From positions 89,520 to 153,519 of the forward strand of contig DFYY01000025.1 in NCBI GenBank assembly GCA_002383485.1: a DNA stretch of 64,000 nt, in the 5' to 3' direction. Below, one piece after another: positions 44,901 to 51,533 of this stretch. The translations under genes and the position numbers were made by a program. A model generated the notes under the pieces. It ran no database searches. It worked only from the letters and a program-made list of their open reading frames with translations, and was not told the DNA's origin. The number at the start of each line of letters is the position of its first letter. Positions within the stretch are counted from its first letter, which is position 1. Source of the stretch: Bacteroidales bacterium UBA4070 (lineage in GTDB: Bacteria > Bacteroidota > Bacteroidia > Bacteroidales > VadinHA17).

Positions 44901-47249
44901 GACGAGGTGATTATTTCCTTCCCTGTTGTTGCCTCGAGGCCCGGTGATTTCACAGCAGCAGAGACCCAGGTCTGCAGGGGAGGATCAGGTTATCAATATT
45001 CTGTACCCCTCGTCTCCGGTGTCACTTACAATTGGAGCTATTCAGGAACAGGACATACAATAAACGGAAGCGGCAATTCTGTCACGGTTGATTTCAGCGT
45101 TTCGGCCACAAGCGGAACACTCAGTGTCACCGCCACCAACGCGTGCGGCACCAGCCCATCAAGATCGGTTGACATAACCGTCAGGGTGGCCTCTTTCTCC
45201 TATACAGGTTCACCTTACTGTCAGAACAGTTCTGATCCGTTTCCAACGCTTGATCCGGGTGGCGTTGCAGGAACCTTCTCGTCAACACCGGGACTGGTTT
45301 TCGTGAACCCGGCCACCGGCCAGATTGACCTTTCTGCCAGCATCTCCGGCATCTACACTGTAACAAACACTGTTGATGCCTCCGTTTGCGGGGGGATGAC
45401 CGCCACAGCCACCGTTACAATAGCAGGTGAGACCTGGACCGGTTCTTCAGGATCGGCGTGGAATGAGCCTGCAAACTGGTCCTGCGGGTTTGTTCCCTAT
45501 CCGGGAACCAGCGTAATAATCCCGGATGTTGCGGTAAAACCAATAATATCTTCCGGCATAACAGGGGAAGCGGGAGACATTGTGATCGCATCGTCCTCAT
45601 CCCTGACAGTAACAGGTGGTACATTACGCGTTCACGGTACTGCCTCCGGTCCCGGCCTCACTGACGCCGCGGCAGGTTCGGTTGAATTTTCAGGCACTGT
45701 ACCCCAGGCTGTTCCGGTCAACTTTTTTGCGGGAGACAGGGTGAAGAATCTCACTGTCAGTAATGCAGCCGGTGTGACTCTTGGCGGCCCGCTGAACGTT
45801 ACGGGCACTGTGCTTGTGCAAAATGGCAATCTGGCTTCCGACGGTTATCTGACCCTTGTTTCGGAAGAATCAGGCACAGCCCTTATTGACGGTTCGGGCG
45901 CCGGCACTGTAACCGGCAATGTGACAATGCAGAGATATCTGCCCTCAAGGTTCGGCTACAGGTATTTCAGCTCTCCTTTTATCTCCTCTACTGTCAGCGA
46001 GTTTGGTGATGACATGGATCTGGCTTCGTCATGGCCCATGTTCTACCGTTATGATGAGAGCCGCACCTCATCAGGATGGGTATCCTATTCAACCGGAACA
46101 TCTCCTCTTGTTCCGCTCGAGGGTTATGCGGTCAACTTCGGCTCCGCCGACACCCCCTGGACGGTTGATGTTACAGGCGAAGTGAACAACGGCAGCGTTG
46201 CCGTCACGCTATACAATAACAACAACACCTATACCAAAGGATTCAATCTTGTCGGTAATCCGTATCCTTCTCCTGTCGACTGGAATGCTGCAGGCTGGAC
46301 CAGGACCGGCATTGACAATGCGCTCTATTTCTTCAGGACAAGCACTACGGACGAGTACGGCGGCACCTACAGCAGTTACGTGAACGGCATTTCCAGCGAC
46401 GGAGTGGCTGACAGCATCATCCCTTCAATGCAGGGTTTCTTCGTTCACGTCTCTGACGGGACTTATCCCGTGACCGGTGTGCTGGGAGCAACCAACAGTG
46501 TCAGGGTCAATAACCAGTCACACATCTTCTTCAAGTCATCCCTGTCCGCGAACCGCTTCCTGATCAGGCTTACCGCCGCTTTCACCGATGATGCGGCATC
46601 GGCAGACCCCATGGTCGTCTATTTTGATGATGATGCGGCTGTTGCCTTTGACCGGGAGCTTGATGCACTGAAACTCTTCAACACCGACATGATGGTCACT
46701 AATCTCTTTTCAGTCTTGTCGGATGGCTCGAAACTTTCGGTCAATGCCCTTCCGCAACAGACTGACAGCGTGGTTTATGTGCCCCTGGGACTCACATCGT
46801 ATCGAGATGGTGAAGTTGTCTTCGCTTTGCGTAATCTTGAAAATCTGCCTGAAAATGTCAGGGTAATGTTCCGCGATGCAGCCACCGGCGCAAACACTGA
46901 TCTCGTCTCTTCGGGTGCTTACAGGGCGAACCTTAAGGCTGGCGATTATGCAAACAGGTTTGCCCTGGCCATTCTTAAGAACACCACTCCTGTTGAACCC
47001 GTGCCGGAGGAGGATGACCTCTTCAGCGTTTACAGCTTTGGACATCAGCTGAGGGCTACCGTGGGAACCGTCAGGAACGGAGAGGGTACAATAACCGTCT
47101 TTGACCTGGGCGGAAGGCCTGTTTTCGTAAAGAAAGTATTTGAGACCGGACGCTGCAACATGGAGGTCAGCATTAAGCCGGGCATCTACCTGGTAACCTA
47201 CGTGACAGGCAATCTGCATTCAACAGTTAAACTGGCAATTGGACTATGA
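35946..47249 (+). CDS. Giant GEVED-domain surface protein with type IX secretion sorting domain
   Basis: A 3767-residue secreted protein. A signal peptide (about 1-33) is followed by a GEVED domain (about 95-178: WIDWNIDGDFNDAGESFNLG; GFDGEVEDYSLSI). The bulk is Ser/Thr/Asn/Gly-rich beta-strand repeats of beta-helix or filamentous-adhesin type (pattern L-x-V-x-G-N-L-x-x-x-G). Trp motifs of the type GNWSDPSIWN recur near 36.54, 37.53, 40.37, 43.17 and 45.45 kb, and FPVGVAGKYTPA-type motifs near 37.12, 39.93, 42.74 and 44.0 kb. PKD-like domains lie near 44.5-45.4 kb. The LVGNPYPSPVDW element and a C-terminal domain (about 3688-3767: TITVFDLGGRPVFVKK; KPGIYLVTYVTG) mark it as a T9SS type A substrate. 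It overlaps the next DUF4402 gene by 4 bases. Likely an adhesin; its ligand is unknown. Confidence 0.85.
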   Translation: MVKQLTFCNKLFSKGFITAWLLLLPGLYNLSSAQPVYCTSNGNTTYQTSITLVSFNSIYNSSSKPSGYSDYTSLVTEVVKGTSLALTVNVNTDGNYRVYASAWIDWNIDGDFNDAGESFNLGSAINTSNGPTDACPLAITIPAGAVTGTTRMRISAKYYAYPASCETGFDGEVEDYSLSIQDPLMVFYSRGSDPAQLSSWNTVRTGGGSTPSGFTANNQKFVVQPSFSMTAVSPWSVSGSNTTVQVENGAVLTAEAGISLSSATTFQIDDGATYNHNVSSSAVWDGIESIGASSTISYGLNGAQEVASLSYGNLSVSGGSTKTMIGDITIEGTLNLIDGNISLGSAAWNLTLGIQASVTASGGFDNTRMVVCDGSGSLIKQGLTPADFSIIYPVGTGSYYTPFEVMALSVTTAGTGSISVRAVAETAPGPPSAAGSDLMKYWSISTSDISVTSADIRMTYINPEEVGPGGDQSTYVPFLYSNGLWTQPGLYSAAGVNPMIITGLSDIDGQWTARTEPVYNYFYSYQTGNWHDPETWTTDPSGTLQTGNGIPDDGAIVVILTDRTVSLTEDITETGLSITVSSGAFLDQSVYHFTGTLSSLSGQGTLKLASENFPVATVNTLVNTGGGTVEYYNGSDFTLPAAQTVYNNLFINTSGAAATQLSNLTLNGNLLVRSGVFRINDNSSTAKLSLTIMGNVTVESGASIAVGNGVTNTAITGSVTGGTAPYLNYYLNFHTVIIRGDFTNNGTVRFTNLNYPTYHLFPPTVTGATSGAATIYFEGTADNMLTCNGITDFYNLIVNKGTDQTYSLTVFSSGYGNFRLLGANILAAESVTANPLLRKALWIYAGTLVLKGNVFIPSLSESTVANSHYFIPSNGALLCDGVDVAVFVTADDYREVNTAYGVAAGSNGAMGIDTGHVSSSLYVFGRLQVNSGFLSTKESGGIFTSSTASGQIIINGGTVDAKQLLASTGSAAYSQSGGLFILRGRMRRTPVSYASVADLTDATEATLNTARTTIVASNAHGSFNLENASNIYSVSGGTIRIYDVTDTTASEAFDVKASAANISVTGGMLEIMPKTGTVQPDPAYYAIHSTAPLGNLTVNRIDGSGAARMNTALTVQSGADIISGELNANNLNLTVGGNFLIEAGGGYITGSNTTTINGSGAQTLTANTPSPLSLNNFTIDKPAGTILTLSGSQNVINVSSAFTLQAGTLNDGGKQLNVSGNVFNSGITSGTGWLVLNGSSSQTIDGGGTYGNIELANSSASPVTLLDRMTVNGTLNFALNGNLNIGTYNLHLNTGATIQNAGTGRFVQASGNAGDGGVSRSFSTTDSFIFPVGVAGRYTPATIGFTESPSTYGSVTVVPVDYEHPVTLVNGQSLSYFWRIKSTGFTGIPVYSVIHEFVYDQSDVTGTELAYVPAIYDGVSRNWYIGQTSDINISTNTVSDWNSPTNSTNFLDADYTAGATACFGSPAIFYSRQSGLWSAATTWSLSGHTADNPPASPPGANDIVIIGGNDSIWLATESPALPISDIDPSVTYYQLNKAAVSCATLQIESGSVLDIQNNPGSTFASVLTHPGGNGKLRLTTRDPSTDFDLPEAFVFPGGDFSEFSVNQGISEFYSINPEVGIYYILPSNASEYGTVIMTPLRGSNIILPNIPQVTINGDLICNGSDADAWLAMTWTGIYGAIVAKTVNIKRNLIVAGGSFEFISNLNIQQRLNIDGDVYVAPGAGIDVWSSSINNIISIGGSVYNNSNNTLAGSSRSQIRLRNGSNVCNVIFTGNRSAVVTNDPALSTTPVTVFNLVTVDKGNSPDTTITWNIGGTLTTLTNNWLTLLNGTLVYDRTGTFNISTTTDFTIPSTAGLTLNTPSNVYISNSSSSETLYLNGRLRITGGGGNVYIGPAGNTGNNADIEYSGSGASLLEIQSGNLFVNGQIRRPPASTNGTLTYRQSGGNVFIFGNNANAGKAKLEVLNDGSEFTMTGGNLTIVRGGGTTFGDLYLRPATATVTGGTVIFTQSPSSGPVIDAAQSYLLDANVPLNNLEVSGKTSDTNRNAELTLMISPLVLNGSLAISNNRSFFTSNNRNLTIKGNLNNNGTYSYGTNLTLFDGGVQAITGTSVTNLYDLEVSSLTSLTANGNFTVNRDLNIVSGNLVLGNSLVTLLGNLNNNGAYTDDNITGGISFSGSSQQTVSGTGSFARLVLDNTAGARLNNDVAVQHDLVLANGVLDINKFQLTLSQNSLIQGTGFKSTKMIRSDGVASSRGVLKFFPAGAQTFTFPVGVAGKYTPALFTVTASTAVGSVRINPVNDFHPSVIDPLNSLGYYWQAESSGVSGLSASLVFSYLAADVSGDESAYVAARLVQPGGTWDKATPGAATDNVDETANTVAFYFTGSNNMNGDYTAGTDAAIPPEVPEYITNSNGNWSDPSIWNSVGSSPPCPAGGPRGSNVIIDHVVTADINFISVLNTQINNELRLVAPTFGHNLGNVSGDGKIYLEGGNLPGGTYTGFTDCSGNGTIEYGGSGTYTIVSGVYNSVPNLIFSGTGTRILPNADLTVCKRLVIDGPILDNSVNNRKLTVKGTFERYNSGSFRSGTGVYPAATVSFSGSTAQSLGGITGNFSGTNRFWNLEINNSAGLAMNSGADIEADNQLMLVNGVIHVPADGRFTLLSTSQSAVVPAGGSATSWVSGPLTKQIINGESFLYPLGRGSIKGHRFTLVSTAGTTASFTAEYFSPNNTATSIAPPLEVTNTLEYWRISSLSAASARVRIGWDPQSDLTPLVTANGLADMRVAGYSTAMWRELASTASGNNNNGEVETTGSVSVGSTPSDFTTASISGTLARASFSSFTPICGSGGIPLSFISFSPISLNYILSYTIDGLAQPDVTVTSLPFVLPATVPGVYRLTGFRFNGGTGAGVVDANTVTVYQLPIPSNAGLNQSLCGLSTTTLAGNDPGPYAGLWTVVSGAGGSFENSVEHNTIFNGVLGVSYTLRWTISNGPCSSFDEVIISFPVVASRPGDFTAAETQVCRGGSGYQYSVPLVSGVTYNWSYSGTGHTINGSGNSVTVDFSVSATSGTLSVTATNACGTSPSRSVDITVRVASFSYTGSPYCQNSSDPFPTLDPGGVAGTFSSTPGLVFVNPATGQIDLSASISGIYTVTNTVDASVCGGMTATATVTIAGETWTGSSGSAWNEPANWSCGFVPYPGTSVIIPDVAVKPIISSGITGEAGDIVIASSSSLTVTGGTLRVHGTASGPGLTDAAAGSVEFSGTVPQAVPVNFFAGDRVKNLTVSNAAGVTLGGPLNVTGTVLVQNGNLASDGYLTLVSEESGTALIDGSGAGTVTGNVTMQRYLPSRFGYRYFSSPFISSTVSEFGDDMDLASSWPMFYRYDESRTSSGWVSYSTGTSPLVPLEGYAVNFGSADTPWTVDVTGEVNNGSVAVTLYNNNNTYTKGFNLVGNPYPSPVDWNAAGWTRTGIDNALYFFRTSTTDEYGGTYSSYVNGISSDGVADSIIPSMQGFFVHVSDGTYPVTGVLGATNSVRVNNQSHIFFKSSLSANRFLIRLTAAFTDDAASADPMVVYFDDDAAVAFDRELDALKLFNTDMMVTNLFSVLSDGSKLSVNALPQQTDSVVYVPLGLTSYRDGEVVFALRNLENLPENVRVMFRDAATGANTDLVSSGAYRANLKAGDYANRFALAILKNTTPVEPVPEEDDLFSVYSFGHQLRATVGTVRNGEGTITVFDLGGRPVFVKKVFETGRCNMEVSIKPGIYLVTYVTGNLHSTVKLAIGL

Positions 47250-47776
47250 TCGTGGAATGTACTTATAAATCAATACCTTACGGAAGACTACTGTCTGCTC
47301 TTGCGGCGTTAGTGCTGCTATGTATAGCTGTTCCGTTGCAGGCACAGGAGCCTCCTCCAAGGCCGGTAGTTATCACCGGCAACGCCTCCCAGCCTCTCGC
47401 ATTCGGAGCTTTCTCTCCCGGAGCCGCGGGAGGCACCGTTACGGTATCGCCGAATGGAACAAGAACTGCAGCCGGCAGCGTAATACTTTTTTCGCTTGGC
47501 TATGTGTATACTCCTGCCATGTTTGACCTTAGGGCGAATCAGGGAACGGTACTCTCAGTACTGATTCCCCCGCCGGCAATCCTTACAGGCAGCGGCGGAG
47601 GCACCCTCTCCCTGCAGGTGGGCGGGACACTCCCGGCCTCGCCCTTTGTGACAACGCTGCCATGGCCCCAGCAGACAACACTGCTCGTCGGGGGCACACT
47701 GACCGTAGGAAACATAACCACTAACCCTCCCGGCACCTATACCGGAACATACACCATAACATTGATAAGGGAGTAG
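47246..47776 (+). CDS. DUF4402 protein, candidate pilin-like fibre subunit (third)
   Basis: A 176-residue exported protein whose ATG overlaps the stop of the giant gene (ATGA), implying coupled translation. The signal peptide is cleaved near LQAQ (about residue 33). The DUF4402 features are LAFGAFSPGAAGGTVTVSPNGTR, TTLLVGGTLTVG and the C-terminal PPGTYTGTYTITLIRE. The N-terminal extension is proline-rich (EPPPRP) rather than an alternating strand, so this copy may be a terminal or anchoring subunit. It is followed after 19 bases by the usher-like gene. Confidence 0.7.
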   Translation: MIVECTYKSIPYGRLLSALAALVLLCIAVPLQAQEPPPRPVVITGNASQPLAFGAFSPGAAGGTVTVSPNGTRTAAGSVILFSLGYVYTPAMFDLRANQGTVLSVLIPPPAILTGSGGGTLSLQVGGTLPASPFVTTLPWPQQTTLLVGGTLTVGNITTNPPGTYTGTYTITLIRE

Positions 47777-47795
47777 GGCCGGAGTCCTGAATAAC

Positions 47796-50700
47796 ATGAA
47801 CAATACAAAGAGACATCAGGGAAAAGGTGACAGAAGGCAGATGCCTTCTGTTTCAGCCCTGTACAGTCTCTGTTTTGTACTTATACTGTTGTTTTTTCCG
47901 GCTGCTCGGGCAAGCGCACAGAATGAGCTACTCTATGATGAGATTTCGGTCTATGTAAAACTCCCGTACATCGGGATGGGTGAGATTGATGCCCTGATCC
48001 GCGATGAAAACGTCTATTTATCCGTTACATCACTGTTCGATTTTATAAAGATAAGGAACGTTCCGAATGATAATATCGATGTAATTGAGGGTTTCTGGAT
48101 CAATCCGTATGATCTTTATATGATCGACAGGCCGGGCAACCGGATTGTGTATGACGGTCGTGAATGGCCACTCGGGGAAGGAGACCTGATCAGATCCGAT
48201 AACGGTCTGTACCTCAGTCTGCCCTGGTTCGGCAAGGTGTTTGGCCTGGACTGCAGGTTTACATTCCGCGATCTTACCGTGACAATTGACACCAAGCAGG
48301 AGTTGCCGGGAATCAGGGAGATGAAGCTTGCCGAGATGCGGGACAACATGACCCGGCTGAAGGGCGATATCCGTGTTGATACAACCGTTGACAGAACTTT
48401 TCCGGCCTTCAGGTTCGGGATGGCCGACTGGTCTGTATACGCCATCGAACAGCCCGGCGGTGTATCGCAGGCCAGGCTCAACCTGGCGCTTGGAGCAGTT
48501 ATCGCCGGGGGTGAGGCAAATGCCTCACTGAGCTATTATGCAGGTGATCCCTTCAGTGAAAAGCAACAGTATTACCTATGGAGACACGTAAACAATGACC
48601 GGTCGTTTCTCAGGCAGATACTGGCAGGCAAAATCACCACTCAGGCAACAGCCTCTGTCTATAATCCTGTTATTGGTGTTCAGTTCACGAATACACCCAC
48701 CACTTTCAGACGATCCTTCGGTTCATATACCCTGACTGATAAAACCGAGCCCGGCTGGACTGTGGAGCTTTATGTGAACAATGTCCTTGTTGACTATATC
48801 AAGGCCGATGCTTCAGGGTTCTTTACATTTGAGGTGCCCCTGGTTTACGGGAACACAATGGTGAAGCTGAAATTCTACGGGCCGTGGGGAGAGGAGCGAA
48901 CCCGTGAGCAGAGCCTGACCATACCATATAACTTCATACCGCACAGGGAGGTTGAGTACACCGTGAGTGCAGGTGTTGTTGAGGATTCCGTGTGGAGCCG
49001 GTTTTCGAGGGCCAGTGTCAGCTACGGAGCCACAAGATTTCTTACTCTGGGCGGCGGAGCCGAATACCTTTCGTCTGTTTCCTCCACCCCTGTAATGCCG
49101 TTTGTAAATGCCTCCCTGAGGCTCCCGGGCAATGTACTTCTCTCAGGCGAATACACTCACGGCGTAAGGGCGCGCGGCAGACTCTCATACCGGTTCCCGG
49201 CAAATATCCAGCTCGATCTTGACTATATCCGTTATGATAAGGAACAGGAGGCAATAAGCTATAACTACCTGGAAGAGAGGCGTGCATCACTCTCCGTTCC
49301 GCTGAGGATAAAGAAATTTTCAGCTTATTCCAGGATGTCGTACTACAACATAGTTCTGCCGTTAACCAACTATACCACTGCCGAATGGATGGTTGCCGGG
49401 GCGGTCAGGGGAGTGAATACGAACCTGACTACCTACGGACTCTTTGTGGGTAATGCCGATCCCGGTATTCACAGCCAGCTCTCGCTTGCCATCCGCCTGC
49501 CGGGCGAATTCATGATAATGCCTCAGACACAGTACAACTACACTGACGGTGAGTTCATGACTGCCAGGCTTGGCCTCGAGAAAAGGGTACTTGAGAAAGG
49601 TTACGTAAATCTCTCCCTGGAGAGGAATTTCAGACATAACATAACCATGGGAGAAATAGGCATGAGGTATGATTTCTCCTTTGCACAAGCCGGCATCTCG
49701 GCACGGCAGACCAACAGGCAGTCAACCTTAGTGCAATATGCCAGGGGAAGCTTCATCAATGACAGGCCAACAGGCTGGCTGAAGGCGGACAACCGCACCA
49801 ATGTGGGTCGTGGTGGCATTTCGGTTGTAGCATTCCTTGACCTCAACGCAAACGGCATCTATGATGCGGGTGAGCAGAAGGTGCCGGGACTAAACATCAG
49901 GTCAAGCAGCGGTACGCTCGAGCGAAGCGATAAGGATACAACTATACACATAACAGGACTCGAACCTTACGTTAAGTATTACATTGAAGTTGACGAAACC
50001 AGCTTTGAAAATGTATCCTGGAGGCTGGATAAAAAATCCTATGCCGTTGTAGCCGATCCCAATATGCTCAAGCTTATTGAGATACCGGTCTTTGTCAGGG
50101 GAGAGGCAACGGGTATGGTCATGCTGACCGACAGGGGGGTTACAAAAGGCCTTGGAAGGATGATTGTCAATTTCAATAGCAGTGCAAATGAGATCACCGG
50201 CCGGGCCCTGACGGAAGATGACGGTTATTACAGCTGGTTCGGATTGCCTCCCGGAAAATACAGTGTCAGCATTGACAGCTCCCAGCTCAGTCGTCTGAAA
50301 CTGGTACCGGAGCCGGAATCAATTGAATTCACCGTCAGAGGCACCGTGGAAGGCGATTACGTTGAGGGGCTCGACTTTAACCTCAGAAAAGCTGACCTGG
50401 TAGCAGATACAGTCATCATGCATGATTCGGTCCTGGTGGATGATATCCCGGAAATCGCCGGAATCAAAACCGGTACGGATACACTTAAGATTGTTCCGCC
50501 GGTGCCTGCCAGGACAGTGGCCAAAGACACATCTTATCTCGTAATTCATGAGGTTACAAGGGAACTGGTGACTATTACCGAAGACTATTACGCTGTTCAG
50601 TTCGGAGCATTCAGGAACAAGATCTACGCGGAGATAATGAAGAACAAGGTTGAAGGGGCTCTTGACAAGAACGTGGAACTGTTAGAGGAAGACGGATTCT

Positions 50701-51518
50701 GGAAAGTACGCATTACTGGATTTGAAGACCGTGCTGATCTTGAGAAATATATACCCATAATTCATTCACAGGGTATTACCGAAATATGGGTCATCTCCAA
50801 CAAGGCCGTAAAAGGCGAATGGATCACCCTGGCCCGGGAAGATTCACTGGCGCTGGTTAAGGAAACGGTAACAGAAGAGCCGGTGCCCGTAGTTATCAGA
50901 GGCACGACGGTGCAGCTCGGGGCCTTCAGCACGCTTGAGGAGACGGTATCGATGAGCGACAGACTCCTTGCTGCTGCAGAGAAACTTGTTACAATCCGCA
51001 ACGAGGGAGGCCTCTTCAAGGTGCAGTTAACAGGTTTCGCTGACACCAACGAGGTGAGAGAGTTCATCCCTCTGCTGAGAAAATATGGATTTGATGATCT
51101 ATCCGTGCTGCATGAATCCGAAACCGGTATTATGCCGGTGGTACCGGCATCCATTACTCCGGCGGTTGATATGCCGGAAGAACCGGAAAAGGCAGTGCCC
51201 CTGATTAAGAATGAACTGCCGGAGATTGTGCCGGATCTGCCGGTGGTTGTTGATGAGGTTGCACCACCACCTCCTCCGGTACCGAGATTTGTGCTCCACG
51301 CAGGCAGTTATTACCGCAAGACTGAGGCTGAACGGGCTAAACTGAAAATTGAACGGAAACTGAAACTGCCTGTAGAGATAGTTGAAGAATGGGAAAGCTA
51401 CAGGGTTATGATAACCGGATTTTTTACAAGGGAGGAGACCTATCCGTACTATCCCGAACTTGCAGGATTGGGATTCACTGATATCTTTGTCTATGAAAAA
51501 CCGTTGATTGACCGGTAG
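47796..51518 (+). CDS. Usher-like outer-membrane protein with three SPOR-like domains
   Basis: A 1240-residue protein. Signal peptide about 1-42; N-terminal domain about 43-160 (VYVKLPYIGMGEIDALI; VYLSVTSLFDFIKI). The region about 170-665 has beta-barrel character with aromatic-rich alternating strands. Within it, about 322-393 resembles the usher plug: VELYVNNVLVDYIKADASG, then TMVKLKFYG and IPYNFIPHREVEYTVSAG, close to the FimD-type pattern of a VPYS..P motif before Y.ITAG. After the barrel come FLDLNANGIYDAGEQ (about 681-694), as in alternate-class ushers, and a second beta domain (about 769-835). Three SPOR-like repeats follow at about 931-1000, 1037-1105 and 1164-1235 (YAVQFGAFRNK; TVQLGAFSTLE; FVLHAGSYYRK), normally peptidoglycan-binding. 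It closes the six-gene run. The usher assignment is by motif and context. Confidence 0.75.
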   Translation: MNNTKRHQGKGDRRQMPSVSALYSLCFVLILLFFPAARASAQNELLYDEISVYVKLPYIGMGEIDALIRDENVYLSVTSLFDFIKIRNVPNDNIDVIEGFWINPYDLYMIDRPGNRIVYDGREWPLGEGDLIRSDNGLYLSLPWFGKVFGLDCRFTFRDLTVTIDTKQELPGIREMKLAEMRDNMTRLKGDIRVDTTVDRTFPAFRFGMADWSVYAIEQPGGVSQARLNLALGAVIAGGEANASLSYYAGDPFSEKQQYYLWRHVNNDRSFLRQILAGKITTQATASVYNPVIGVQFTNTPTTFRRSFGSYTLTDKTEPGWTVELYVNNVLVDYIKADASGFFTFEVPLVYGNTMVKLKFYGPWGEERTREQSLTIPYNFIPHREVEYTVSAGVVEDSVWSRFSRASVSYGATRFLTLGGGAEYLSSVSSTPVMPFVNASLRLPGNVLLSGEYTHGVRARGRLSYRFPANIQLDLDYIRYDKEQEAISYNYLEERRASLSVPLRIKKFSAYSRMSYYNIVLPLTNYTTAEWMVAGAVRGVNTNLTTYGLFVGNADPGIHSQLSLAIRLPGEFMIMPQTQYNYTDGEFMTARLGLEKRVLEKGYVNLSLERNFRHNITMGEIGMRYDFSFAQAGISARQTNRQSTLVQYARGSFINDRPTGWLKADNRTNVGRGGISVVAFLDLNANGIYDAGEQKVPGLNIRSSSGTLERSDKDTTIHITGLEPYVKYYIEVDETSFENVSWRLDKKSYAVVADPNMLKLIEIPVFVRGEATGMVMLTDRGVTKGLGRMIVNFNSSANEITGRALTEDDGYYSWFGLPPGKYSVSIDSSQLSRLKLVPEPESIEFTVRGTVEGDYVEGLDFNLRKADLVADTVIMHDSVLVDDIPEIAGIKTGTDTLKIVPPVPARTVAKDTSYLVIHEVTRELVTITEDYYAVQFGAFRNKIYAEIMKNKVEGALDKNVELLEEDGFWKVRITGFEDRADLEKYIPIIHSQGITEIWVISNKAVKGEWITLAREDSLALVKETVTEEPVPVVIRGTTVQLGAFSTLEETVSMSDRLLAAAEKLVTIRNEGGLFKVQLTGFADTNEVREFIPLLRKYGFDDLSVLHESETGIMPVVPASITPAVDMPEEPEKAVPLIKNELPEIVPDLPVVVDEVAPPPPPVPRFVLHAGSYYRKTEAERAKLKIERKLKLPVEIVEEWESYRVMITGFFTREETYPYYPELAGLGFTDIFVYEKPLIDR

Positions 51519-51533
51519 ACAAAACTGAATCAG

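Noticed and set aside
36500..45500. Repeats in the giant gene as a CRISPR array or DNA satellite
   Set aside because: Repetition is at protein level with long irregular periods inside one open frame; no short identical repeats with even spacers.
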